Made by a program: the position numbers and the translations under genes
Notes under the pieces: model-generated
The model's input: the letters and a program-made list of their open reading frames with translations, nothing else
Told to the model about the DNA's origin: nothing
Databases searched by the model: none
Source of the DNA: Celerinatantimonas sp046054165
GTDB lineage: Bacteria > Pseudomonadota > Gammaproteobacteria > Enterobacterales > Celerinatantimonadaceae
Assembly (NCBI RefSeq): GCF_046054165.1
Contig: NZ_JBFNXK010000001.1
Coordinates: forward strand, 248,001-312,000
DNA length: 64,000 nt
Reading direction: 5' to 3'
Shown here: in pieces, positions 53,569-62,122 of the stretch
Layout of the letters: every line of letters starts with the position of its first letter
How positions within the stretch are numbered: position 1 is the first letter of the stretch

Positions 53569-54678
53569 CTAATCGTTAATCGGTAATTTATTCAACTCTT
53601 CAACAACTCGATCACCAAAAGCATCAGTATGAATCAACTTCACATCTTTGCCTTTAGCCAGATCAGGTGTGCAATATCCAGCAGCAAAAACAGCCTGCAT
53701 CGCTTGCCATAGATTTTTAGATTCCTGCTTCATTCCAAAGCTCATATCTAACATTAAAGCCACCGATCCAATCATTGAATAAGGGTTGGCCACATTTTTC
53801 CCGGCAATATCTGGCGCACTACCATGTGAGGGTTCATAGTATGATTTTTCAGGACCGACACAAGCAGAAGGCATTAAGCCTAACGAGCCTAAAATACCAC
53901 CGCCCTGATCACTTAAAATATCACCAAACATATTTTCCATGACCAAAACATCAAACTGCCCTGGATTCAGACATAAATAAGTAGCGGCAGCATCAACCAA
54001 GATATATTTCACTTCGACATCAGGATAATCCTGACCTACTTCACCAATGATTTCATTCCACAAGACACTGGATTTTAGAACGTTACTTTTATGGATACTG
54101 TGTAAGACTTTCTTACGTGATTGCGCAGTTTCAAAAGCAACTTTTGCAATAGCTCGAATCTGATCTTCGTCATATTCAAGCACTTCATGAACATAACGCT
54201 TACCTTGTTCATTAATACCGGTCTGTTTTTCACCAAAATAAAGACCACCGACCAATTCCCGGATAATGACAAAATCAATGCCATCTCCAATGACTTCTTC
54301 TTTCAATGGTGAAAAATAAGATAATGCTTTGGGCAAATAAACCGGCCGGAAGTTCGCAAACGTATTATAACGCCGACGCATCGGAAGCAAAGCGCCTCGT
54401 TCAGGCTGTTCATCTACAGGAATTTTCTGTGATTCTTCGTAACTTAAACCAATCGTTCCTTTTAAAATCGCATCGGCTTCATCACAAATTTGTTTGGTTT
54501 CTTCCGGAAAAGACTTTCCGGTTTCAAAGTAAGCTGTTGCACCAAATAGCGCTGGTTTTAAGTCAAAAGCAACATCTGGATGTCGAGCTTCCACAGCCTT
54601 TAAAACTTTTACCGCTTCCTGCATTAATTCTGGACCAATACCATCGCCTGCCAACAAAGCGATCTTATAACGATTCAT
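53569..54678 (-). CDS. leuB: 3-isopropylmalate dehydrogenase-like enzyme
   Basis: 369 residues of the isocitrate/isopropylmalate dehydrogenase family. Marks are LLAGDGIGPELM, NTFANFRPVYLP, IIRELVGGLYFGEKQTG, HSIHKSNVLKSS, the metal aspartates in ENMFGDILSDQGGG, and PSHGSAPDIAGKN. It oxidatively decarboxylates 3-isopropylmalate in leucine synthesis. The region LKGTIGLSYEESQKIPVDEQPERGALLP replaces the usual GGP.W version, so it is a divergent branch. It is isolated from leuA, leuC and leuD. Tartrate or malate dehydrogenase relatives are an alternative. Confidence 0.82.
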   Translation of the reverse strand: MNRYKIALLAGDGIGPELMQEAVKVLKAVEARHPDVAFDLKPALFGATAYFETGKSFPEETKQICDEADAILKGTIGLSYEESQKIPVDEQPERGALLPMRRRYNTFANFRPVYLPKALSYFSPLKEEVIGDGIDFVIIRELVGGLYFGEKQTGINEQGKRYVHEVLEYDEDQIRAIAKVAFETAQSRKKVLHSIHKSNVLKSSVLWNEIIGEVGQDYPDVEVKYILVDAAATYLCLNPGQFDVLVMENMFGDILSDQGGGILGSLGLMPSACVGPEKSYYEPSHGSAPDIAGKNVANPYSMIGSVALMLDMSFGMKQESKNLWQAMQAVFAAGYCTPDLAKGKDVKLIHTDAFGDRVVEELNKLPIND

Positions 54679-54726
54679 TTCTCAACTCCTGTGCATCAAA
54701 TAATTCTGGCCAGTCATGACCAATTT

Positions 54727-56169
54727 TTAAGTAATTTTATGTTCCCTTAATTTTTTAGCAACGGCGGTATGAGACAACCCCAGTCGCTTAGCCAGAGACC
54801 GAGTACTTGGATAATGCGGATAATGGTAACTAATCAGCATCTTTTCAAAATCAGACATAGCCTGATGATACTCTTGATCGAGGATTTCATCTAAATCCAC
54901 AGATTGTCGCTGGCTTTGATGGCTATATTTTATATCTCTCACAGCCCAAGATCGTAATCCTGTTACTGTCATAGTATCACGTAATACCTGCAATAATTGT
55001 GCAATATTACCTGGCCAAGAACATTTTTTAAGGAATTGTTGCACACTTTTAGCCAAAATTAGAGAAACTTTTCCTGCGCTTAAAAATTGTTCATCAATCC
55101 ACGCCTGGGCTAGCGGAACAATGTCCTCACTACGCATCCGTAAAGGTAATATTTCAAGACACTGCTCAATCGCCGCATAAAAAGATTGCGCACCAAACTG
55201 TTCAATCAATTGATTCGGAGTTGCTAATGAAATAAATACCACTTGTGCGACATGATGCATCTGAGCACACAGCCGTTCAAATTGCTCAACCTGCAAAGAT
55301 TCTACATTATTAATAATCACCATCATCGGTTGACTGACAGCAATATCTAGTAATTGCTCATCCAAAATGGCATCACTAATCAGGCCATCAATCATGATAG
55401 CCTGCTCGGCTGAATTTCCCTGAAAGTGATTCAATAAATGCGCTGAAAAATGACGCCCACACCCCTGCTCTCCATATAACAAAATAGAACGAGGTTGTTC
55501 AGCTATCTGTTTCAACTGGGCGACAACAGACACATAAGAAGGATGGTGGGCAACAAGTCCGAAAGGAGCAAAACTATCACGAACACTCGCCAAATCGAGA
55601 TCTGGAACCACATGACTATCAGGCTGTAAAAGCATCATAGCCGCAGGTAAATCAGCTAAAGAGGAATCGTTAGATACGGGCTCAATCTGGGCTGAATATG
55701 GCCTGTCATCCAAATAAATGTCGACTGATTCAGCTCGCCCCTGTCCATTTCCCAACCAACGGCTAAAAGAAAATCCTTTAATAAATTCACTTAAAGGCTG
55801 ACCAATTAAAAATTCGCGTGCGATGCCAGAAGCAAAAATAAAAGCCTGATTAACCTGGATCATCAAGCCGTTACGATCGATTAAAAGTACAGGGGAAAGA
55901 ATTCGATTCAATAATAACTGATTTTCTCGCTCTCCAGATTCAGCTGGCGTGGAACCGACAACGCGAGCATCACAAATTTCTTCCAAATAGCGTAATTTAG
56001 TAAGAAGTGTCGGCAATTGTCCATCTGGAAGTTCAGAGATGACTAGGTAAAGGAATCCATTATTGTTGGTTTCCATCCCGGATAAATTTACACCAAATTC
56101 GTCGAGAATTTGACATATTTTAGAAACAATAGCAGTCCCACTACGACAACCAATTTCCAATCGTGTCAT
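54727..56169 (-). CDS. tyrR: TyrR-type aromatic amino acid regulator with degenerate ATPase core
   Basis: 480 residues, shorter than E. coli TyrR (513). Domains in order are an ACT domain (1-75, MTRLEIGCRSGTAIVSKICQ), a PAS domain (about 85-185), an AAA+ core (about 205-410) and a C-terminal Fis-type helix-turn-helix (STRSLAKRLGLSHTAVAKKL). The core is degenerate: Walker A reads GEQGCGRH with Arg239 in place of Lys, and Walker B reads MVIINNVE with Asn287/Asn288 in place of Asp-Glu. The GAFTGA loop is absent, as usual for TyrR. It should bind TyrR boxes and aromatic amino acids, but ATP-driven hexamer formation is doubtful. It is next to phhB. Confidence 0.88.
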   Translation of the reverse strand: MTRLEIGCRSGTAIVSKICQILDEFGVNLSGMETNNNGFLYLVISELPDGQLPTLLTKLRYLEEICDARVVGSTPAESGERENQLLLNRILSPVLLIDRNGLMIQVNQAFIFASGIAREFLIGQPLSEFIKGFSFSRWLGNGQGRAESVDIYLDDRPYSAQIEPVSNDSSLADLPAAMMLLQPDSHVVPDLDLASVRDSFAPFGLVAHHPSYVSVVAQLKQIAEQPRSILLYGEQGCGRHFSAHLLNHFQGNSAEQAIMIDGLISDAILDEQLLDIAVSQPMMVIINNVESLQVEQFERLCAQMHHVAQVVFISLATPNQLIEQFGAQSFYAAIEQCLEILPLRMRSEDIVPLAQAWIDEQFLSAGKVSLILAKSVQQFLKKCSWPGNIAQLLQVLRDTMTVTGLRSWAVRDIKYSHQSQRQSVDLDEILDQEYHQAMSDFEKMLISYHYPHYPSTRSLAKRLGLSHTAVAKKLREHKIT

Positions 56170-56171
56170 AT

Positions 56172-56504
56172 TTAACCTGCATTACGTTCGGCCAATTCAT
56201 CACAGCGTACGGCCATAACGAAATCAAATTCAGTCAATCCCAATGGTTGATGGGTCCACCAACTGACCTTTACCCGATTGAATTCAATAAGTAATCGTGG
56301 ATGATGACCTTCAAGCTCGGCCATGTTTCCAATTTGATTAGCAAAGAGCATGGCTCCTGCAAAATTCTGGCACAGATAATTTTTAACTAACCGAGGATGG
56401 CCATCAATCAATTGTAATTGCCATTGATTCAAATGCGCCATAAGCTCCTGAATTCGCTCATCGGCCAATATATTCGCATGTGCTTCTGAGTCATTTTTAG
56501 CCAT
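56172..56504 (-). CDS. phhB: Pterin-4a-carbinolamine dehydratase
   Basis: 110 residues from the ATG at 56504, which has AAGGAG 8 bases upstream; the longer ORF adds 11 residues. The catalytic motif ELEGHHPRLLIEFNRVKVSWWTH is present. It recycles 4a-hydroxytetrahydropterin produced by phenylalanine hydroxylase, and PhhB/DCoH also assists RNA or gene regulation in some species. No phhA is adjacent. The 2-base gap to tyrR indicates an operon. Confidence 0.93.
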   Translation of the reverse strand: MAKNDSEAHANILADERIQELMAHLNQWQLQLIDGHPRLVKNYLCQNFAGAMLFANQIGNMAELEGHHPRLLIEFNRVKVSWWTHQPLGLTEFDFVMAVRCDELAERNAG

Positions 56505-56773
56505 CTTTGGCGCTCCTTCCCTTCCTGATACATCCATATTACCTGATAACCAACTTTGCCGTCACGACTTTACTGTCATAACTTCAAAATCTTACTTATA
56601 CTTCATTGAATATAAAGTATTTTATACTCAATCTGAGTAAAATATAGGCAATCTGTAGGCCTATAACCGTTTACAGTTTCTCTCTTAATTGGATAAAATT
56701 CTTAAAAAATGTAGAAGATGCATAGTCACGCTTTTATAATCGCACCTTTTGCATAAATGACAAAAACTTATCC

Positions 56774-56830
56774 ACTTCAATGCAAGCTATAATAGTGGCT
56801 ATTAAGCATTAGTATAGCTTGCATTGAAGT
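56774..56830. repeat. 18-bp perfect inverted repeat
   Basis: Left arm ACTTCAATGCAAGCTATA (56774-56791) and right arm TATAGCTTGCATTGAAGT (56813-56830) are exact complements, separated by 21 bases. No U tail follows. It may be a two-site operator for a dimer or tetramer, or the end remnant of a small mobile element. A -10-like TATAAT overlaps the left arm. Confidence 0.8.
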
Positions 56831-56890
56831 TATAGTGACCTGTTCAGCCACAACAGCATGTCATAATTGGCTAAATAAACTGAAAATATA

Positions 56891-57028
56891 ATGGACACCA
56901 TGCAGAGTATTCACAACACAGTCAAAGGTGCAACAGTTTCCTCACATAGTGTGAGCAACATATGGTTCTTCGCTATAGGTTTCATCATACTGATTCTGAT
57001 AAACGCACGTGTTAACACTCCGTCATGA
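56891..57028 (+). CDS. Possible small membrane protein upstream of sapB
   Basis: 45 codons, starting MDTMQSIHNTVKG. It contains one clear membrane segment, NIWFFAIGFIILILI, at residues 23-37 and ends ARVNTPS. It lies 24 bases before sapB on the same strand and could be cotranscribed. There is no strong ribosome site, so expression is uncertain. I recognise no family; it is not a fragment of SapA, which is a soluble periplasmic protein. Confidence 0.4.
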   Translation: MDTMQSIHNTVKGATVSSHSVSNIWFFAIGFIILILINARVNTPS

Positions 57029-57052
57029 TTCTCTAAGTATAGGAAGTATACG

Positions 57053-58021
57053 ATGCTACGTTACTTCATCAGGCGCATCATATTATTATTGATCACCTTG
57101 TTGATATTAAATTTGATTACTTTTTGGCTTGACTGGAGACAGCCAGGCGGCTTAGTGCCCGACGATGGCAGTATAGTCCCGCTTTTTGCCAATTATCTAT
57201 GGCATAATTTGCACGGACAGTTAGGTATTTCAAGCACCACGGGACAACCCTTAATCAAAGAGATTTTAATCGCTTTTTCAGCTACGCTAGAGCTGTGTTT
57301 TGCTGCATTTATTATCTCAATGCTCGTTGGTATCCCTCTGGGGGCCTTAGCTGGAATATTTCAAAAACATTGGCTGCGCCGGGTCATCATCAGTTTAACG
57401 CTGATCGGATATAGTATTCCTGTTTTCTGGCTGGCCATTCTGTTAGTGATGAATTTTGCATTAGAATTAGGATGGTTTCCCATTTCAGGGCGCTATAACA
57501 TTCTGCTCAATATTCCCCATGTCACGGGATTTGCCATTATAGATTCCTTGTTATTATCCCCCTCACAACGAATGACAGCGCTGCTGTCAGTGCTCCATCA
57601 TTTAATTCTACCGGCCTGTGTTTTAGCCATTTTGCCAACGACCGAAGTCATTCGACAATTATCAATTGCAATGACTAAAGTGATGCAAGAAAACTATATC
57701 AAAGCAGCAACCATTAAAGGCCTATCGAAAACCGAAGTCATCTTTCATCATGCGCTACGCAATACGCTTCCTACCATTTTTCCTAATTTAGGCTTGCAAT
57801 TTGGTAGTGTTTTAACGATGGCAATGGTGACCGAAATCGTTTTTTCATGGCCAGGTATCGGTCGATGGTTTATCACCGCCCTCTATCAACACGATTATCT
57901 AGCTATCCGGAGTGGAATGCTAGTTGTGGCCAGTTTTGTGATTTGCGCCACTATCTTGACTGATCTACTCACGGCGTTGTTCTATCCAATTCGTCGACGA
58001 GAAATTTATGAACAACTCTAA
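57053..58021 (+). CDS. sapB: SapB, ABC transporter permease
   Basis: 322 residues of the DppB/OppB-type permease fold, with six membrane segments. The EAA-like loop is ENYIKAATIKGLSKTEVIFHHAL. The N-terminal segment MLRYFIRRIILLLITLLIL is typical. SapB/SapC form the channel of the Sap transporter, linked to antimicrobial-peptide resistance in Salmonella and to putrescine export in E. coli. AGGAAG precedes the ATG. It overlaps sapC by 14 bases. Confidence 0.93.
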   Translation: MLRYFIRRIILLLITLLILNLITFWLDWRQPGGLVPDDGSIVPLFANYLWHNLHGQLGISSTTGQPLIKEILIAFSATLELCFAAFIISMLVGIPLGALAGIFQKHWLRRVIISLTLIGYSIPVFWLAILLVMNFALELGWFPISGRYNILLNIPHVTGFAIIDSLLLSPSQRMTALLSVLHHLILPACVLAILPTTEVIRQLSIAMTKVMQENYIKAATIKGLSKTEVIFHHALRNTLPTIFPNLGLQFGSVLTMAMVTEIVFSWPGIGRWFITALYQHDYLAIRSGMLVVASFVICATILTDLLTALFYPIRRREIYEQL

Positions 58022-58913
58022 AACAAAACAGGTGAGTAATGTATTTGTCCATGAATATATCCCATCGGCTCGGATCCGAGTTTTAAAAAACTTTAAAAAC
58101 AATCGCCTAGCCATGATTGGATTTTGGATATTTCTTGGATTTTGTATCTTAGCCTTAGGGGCACCTTATCTCACGCCATTTCATTATGATCAACAAAGTC
58201 AATTGCTGTTAAATCCACCATCATGGCAAGGGAAAGGAACGGTTGAATACTTTTTTGGAACAGATGATTTAGGTCGGGATATTCTATCTAGGGTCATCTA
58301 TGGCTCTCGATTGACATTTGGAAGTGCCATCATCACGGTCGCCCTAGCCATGTTGATTGGGATCCCTTTAGGTATTTTGGCTGGTATTACCCGAGGAATA
58401 AAATCCAGCATCATCCATCATCTAATGGATACTGCACTCTCTATTCCATCCCTACTACTTGCGCTGCTCGTAGTCTCAGTCACTGGTGTCGGACTGACAA
58501 ATACCTTAATTGCTGTCACTTTAGCCCAGATTCCTAAATTTATCCGCTCCACTTATAGTGCCGTCATTGCTCAAATGCAAAAAGAATATTTGCTCGCCAT
58601 CCGCTTAGATGGTGCCAGCAGCTGGCAAATGATTAAATATGGTATTATACCGAATATCCTCGAAACCATCGTCATCCAAACCACCCGAGCATTATCCTCA
58701 GCATTATTAGATATTACCGCAATTGGATTTATCGGTATCGGTGCGCAAGCACCTTATCCTGAATGGGGGGCTTTGATCGGGAGTACCCGAAACTTGTTAT
58801 TAGTGGCTCCATGGACAGTTACCCTCCCTGGATTAGCCATCATGATCTGCATACTCTCTATTAATTTAGTAGGTGAAGGTTTACGCCGAGCCCTCAATGA
58901 AGGGACTGAATAA
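58008..58913 (+). CDS. sapC: SapC, ABC transporter permease
   Basis: 301 residues of the DppC/OppC type, with the N-terminal cytoplasmic segment before the first membrane helix and GTDDLGRDILSRVIYGSRL after it. The coupling loop KEYLLAIRLDGASSWQMIKYGIIPN is present. It pairs with SapB. It overlaps sapB and abuts sapD by 1 base. Confidence 0.93.
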   Translation: MNNSKTKQVSNVFVHEYIPSARIRVLKNFKNNRLAMIGFWIFLGFCILALGAPYLTPFHYDQQSQLLLNPPSWQGKGTVEYFFGTDDLGRDILSRVIYGSRLTFGSAIITVALAMLIGIPLGILAGITRGIKSSIIHHLMDTALSIPSLLLALLVVSVTGVGLTNTLIAVTLAQIPKFIRSTYSAVIAQMQKEYLLAIRLDGASSWQMIKYGIIPNILETIVIQTTRALSSALLDITAIGFIGIGAQAPYPEWGALIGSTRNLLLVAPWTVTLPGLAIMICILSINLVGEGLRRALNEGTE

Positions 58914-59911
58914 TGGCATTACTTGATATTCGAAATTTGACCATTGAGATTGAAACACCCAGTGGGCTCGTTAAAGCTGTTGATCGAGTCAGTATTACAA
59001 TGGCTGAAGGTGAAATTAGAGCATTAATTGGCGAATCAGGTTCGGGGAAGAGTCTGATCGCGAAAGCCATCTTAGGGGTGACCAAGCCCACTTGGCGAGT
59101 CAGAGCTGATCGAATGCGATTAGGGAAAGTTGATTTACTTTCTTTATCTCCCAAACAGCGTCGAGAAGTCATGGGACGAGATATTGCCATGATCTTTCAA
59201 GAACCGGCTAGCTGTTTAGATCCTTCGGAAAAAATAGGGGAACAAATCGAAGAAGCGATTCCGAGATGCCTATTCAAAGGCCATTTTTGGCAACGGTTAG
59301 GATGGCGTAAAAAACATGCTCAGATCTTACTGCATCGGGTAGGTGTTCGTGATCCTAAAAAAATAATGCATAGTTATCCTCATGAACTGTCTGATGGTTT
59401 ATGCCAAAAAGTCATGATAGCCATGGCGATTGCCGCTCAGCCACGCTTACTGGTCGCCGATGAACCAACAACAGCGATGGAAACAACAACGGCTATGCAG
59501 ATTTTGCGCTTACTTGATAAGCTTAACAAATTAAATAATACTGCGATTTTACTGATCAACCACGATTTCCGGACACTGGCGGATTTAGCCGATCAAGTCA
59601 CCATTCTTTACTGTGGTCAAACCGTTGAATCAGGGCAATCCAGTCAAGTTCTCAATAATCCGCTGCATCCTTATACATCAGCTCTGATCGATGCCGTTCC
59701 CAATTATCGAGATGGCTTAAAATCTAAAAGTCGCCTTCCATCCCTACCCGGTGCAACGCCATCTTTACAACATTTACCCATTGGCTGCCGCTTAGGCCCC
59801 AGATGCCCCAGAGCACAACGGGAATGCGTTCAACAGCCCGAACTGTGCAATTTGAAAACGCATTATTTTGCCTGCCATTACCCACTGAATAAAGATAAGG
59901 AAGCCGAATGA
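58913..59911 (+). CDS. sapD: SapD, ABC transporter ATPase
   Basis: 332 residues. Walker A is GESGSGKSLIAKAIL, and Walker B is LLVADEPTTAME. The C-terminal oligopeptide/dipeptide extension has the cysteine cluster CRLGPRCPRAQREC. The signature motif reads LSDGLCQKV, not the usual LSGGxxQR; E. coli SapD has a similar change. SapD also supports TrkH/TrkG potassium uptake in E. coli. It overlaps sapF by 4 bases. Confidence 0.93.
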   Translation: MALLDIRNLTIEIETPSGLVKAVDRVSITMAEGEIRALIGESGSGKSLIAKAILGVTKPTWRVRADRMRLGKVDLLSLSPKQRREVMGRDIAMIFQEPASCLDPSEKIGEQIEEAIPRCLFKGHFWQRLGWRKKHAQILLHRVGVRDPKKIMHSYPHELSDGLCQKVMIAMAIAAQPRLLVADEPTTAMETTTAMQILRLLDKLNKLNNTAILLINHDFRTLADLADQVTILYCGQTVESGQSSQVLNNPLHPYTSALIDAVPNYRDGLKSKSRLPSLPGATPSLQHLPIGCRLGPRCPRAQRECVQQPELCNLKTHYFACHYPLNKDKEAE

Positions 59912-60687
59912 GTGCCTTACTAGAAATCGTCAACTTATCTCAACAATTCCACAGGCATACTCGATGGTTTAAACAACAAACTATTTATGCGCTTCAAGAT
60001 GTAAACTTAACCTTAAAACAAGGCCATACATTATCGCTTATTGGAGAATCGGGATCAGGAAAATCAACACTGGCTCGACTAATTGCGGGACTTAATCGCC
60101 CCACCCACGGTACTATTGCCATTAATGGTGAACAACTTGAATATGGTGCCCACAGCAAGCGTTGCAAGCTGGTTCGAATGATCTTCCAAGACCCAAATAC
60201 CTCATTGAACCCGAGAAGCCGAATTGGCCAGATCTTAGAAATTCCGTTGATCCTAAATACCTATATGACAGAATCTCAACGGATGCAACGGATCCATTCA
60301 ACACTAAAACTCGTCGGCTTATTACCCGAACATGCTGACTATTATCCGCAAATGTTAAGTAGCGGGCAAAAACAACGAGTAGCTCTAGCCCGCGCGCTTA
60401 TCTTAAATCCTAAAATTATTATTGCAGATGAAAGCATTTCATCTTTAGATGTATCGGTTCGTTCCCAGATTATCAATCTACTTCTTGAACTTCAGGAGCG
60501 TTTCGGTCTGAGTTACATTATCGTATCTAACGATCTGGGAATGGTGAGCCACATGAGTGACCATATTGCCGTGATGCATCAGGGGCGAATCGTCGAATGG
60601 GCCCAAACAAATACGCTGTTTGAATCTCCCGCTCACGAAGTAACCCAACGATTGCTCAGTGCCTATAATACTGAATTTAAAAAGTAA
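59908..60687 (+). CDS. sapF: SapF, ABC transporter ATPase
   Basis: 259 residues. Walker A is GESGSGKSTLARLIAG, the signature is LSSGQKQRVALARAL and Walker B is IIIADESISSLD. SapF is the second ATPase of the Sap complex. It is the last gene of the operon; fabV follows 140 bases later with its own apparent promoter region. Confidence 0.94.
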   Translation: MSALLEIVNLSQQFHRHTRWFKQQTIYALQDVNLTLKQGHTLSLIGESGSGKSTLARLIAGLNRPTHGTIAINGEQLEYGAHSKRCKLVRMIFQDPNTSLNPRSRIGQILEIPLILNTYMTESQRMQRIHSTLKLVGLLPEHADYYPQMLSSGQKQRVALARALILNPKIIIADESISSLDVSVRSQIINLLLELQERFGLSYIIVSNDLGMVSHMSDHIAVMHQGRIVEWAQTNTLFESPAHEVTQRLLSAYNTEFKK

Positions 60688-60827
60688 TGGTTATTTTACG
60701 TACATTTTCAAAGGTTAAATGTTTGTAATTATATGTAAGTATGAGCCTTCATCAGCTCATGCTAAAATACTCTTTTTTATTGACACTATTTAGTTAAAAT
60801 ACCCGAATTAGCTCAAAGGAATCACAG

Positions 60828-62027
60828 ATGATAATTACACCTAAAATTCGTGGATTTATTTGCACAACAACTCACCCAGTTGGCTGTGAAGCTAACGTTC
60901 GTGAGCAAATTCAATATGTCCAACAAAAAGGGCAAATAGCAAATGGTCCCAAACGAGTACTCGTGATAGGAGCCTCTACGGGTTATGGCCTCGCGTCACG
61001 AATTAATGCGGCATTCGGCTGCGGAGCAGCAACAATCGGGGTCTTTTTAGAAAAATCACCCACAGAAAAAAAACCGGGATCAGCGGGTTGGTATAACAGT
61101 GCTGCTTTTGAAAAAGAAGCCCATCAGGCCGGATTGTACGCCAAAAGCATTAATGGTGATGCGTTTTCCGATGAGATTCGCCAAGTCACAATCAACCAGA
61201 TCCAAGCTGATTTAGGCAAAATCGATCTCGTTGTCTACTCTCTGGCTTCACCCGTTCGAAAAATGCCCGATACTGGAGAAGTGATACGTTCAACACTCAA
61301 ACCCATTGGTGAAGTGTATACATCAACGGCCGTTGATACGAACAAAGACGAAATTTTTGAAGCCACTGTCGAATCGGCAACCCAAGAAGAAATTGATAAT
61401 ACGATTAAAGTCATGGGAGGACAGGATTGGGAATTGTGGATGCAGGCGCTAAAAGAAGCCAATGTACTAGCTGATGGCGTACGGACTGTTGCCTATAGTT
61501 ACATTGGGGCCGATTTAACCTGGCCGATTTACTGGCATGGCACAATTGGACAAGCCAAAAAAGATTTAGATCGTGCAGCAAAAGCCATTAATGATGATTT
61601 AGCCGAATTAAATGGGGGAGCAAACGTAACGGTACTGAAAAGTGTCGTAACCCAAGCGAGTGCTGCTATCCCGGTTATGCCTTTATACTTGGCGATGGTT
61701 TTTAAAATCATGCAAGAAAAAGGGGTTCATGAAGGATGTATCGAGCAGATCCAACGGTTGTTCGAACAGCGATTATATGACACCGATGGTTCTATTGCTG
61801 TTGATGAGGGCAACCGTATACGTTTAGATGACTGGGAATTACGGGAAGATATCCAGCAAGCTTGCCAAGAATTATGGCCGCAAATTACAACTGCAAACCT
61901 GAAAGATAAAACAGCTTATGCGTTATATAAACACGAGTTTATGCGCTTATTTGGATTTGGACTAGATGGTGTGGATTACGATGCAGATGTAAACCCTGTT
62001 GTTGATTTTTCACCGATTCAAGCGTGA
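60828..62027 (+). CDS. fabV: Enoyl-[acyl-carrier-protein] reductase FabV
   Basis: 399 residues, the FabV size. The NADH-binding region VLVIGASTGYGLASRINAAF lies near residues 44-63. The catalytic Y-x8-K motif is in WPIYWHGTIGQAKKDL, longer than the Y-x6-K of FabI. It performs the last step of each fatty-acid elongation cycle. V. cholerae FabV is naturally resistant to triclosan, so this enzyme probably is too. AAAGGA precedes the ATG. Confidence 0.96.
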   Translation: MIITPKIRGFICTTTHPVGCEANVREQIQYVQQKGQIANGPKRVLVIGASTGYGLASRINAAFGCGAATIGVFLEKSPTEKKPGSAGWYNSAAFEKEAHQAGLYAKSINGDAFSDEIRQVTINQIQADLGKIDLVVYSLASPVRKMPDTGEVIRSTLKPIGEVYTSTAVDTNKDEIFEATVESATQEEIDNTIKVMGGQDWELWMQALKEANVLADGVRTVAYSYIGADLTWPIYWHGTIGQAKKDLDRAAKAINDDLAELNGGANVTVLKSVVTQASAAIPVMPLYLAMVFKIMQEKGVHEGCIEQIQRLFEQRLYDTDGSIAVDEGNRIRLDDWELREDIQQACQELWPQITTANLKDKTAYALYKHEFMRLFGFGLDGVDYDADVNPVVDFSPIQA

Positions 62028-62057
62028 TCATATATCCTAAACAAAACTTCGAAAATA

Positions 62058-62081
62058 CAAAGCCCTCATCTGAGGGCTTTG
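62058..62081. terminator. Terminator after fabV
   Basis: CAAAGCCCTCA (62058-62068) and TGAGGGCTTTG (62071-62081) form an 11-bp stem, in practice with a loop of about 4. TTACATT follows. It lies between fabV and the convergent unknown gene. Confidence 0.75.
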
Positions 62082-62122
62082 TTACATTAACTCAACTAAA
62101 ACCAACACCAATGCTATTCTAC

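Larger units (their letters stand above)
56505..57052. other. Spacer upstream of sapB, where sapA would be expected
   Basis: About 550 bases between phhB and sapB. In E. coli and many relatives sapA, the periplasmic binding protein, precedes sapB; here there is no trace of it. The region holds an 18-bp inverted repeat, a TATAAT (56788-56793) overlapping its left arm, a second TATAAT at 56735-56740 and a 45-codon ORF. Confidence 0.6.

Noticed and set aside
56769..56777. Near-match to a DnaA box (TTATCCACT) upstream of sapB
   Set aside because: A single imperfect box without others nearby or an AT-rich unwinding element does not support an origin.
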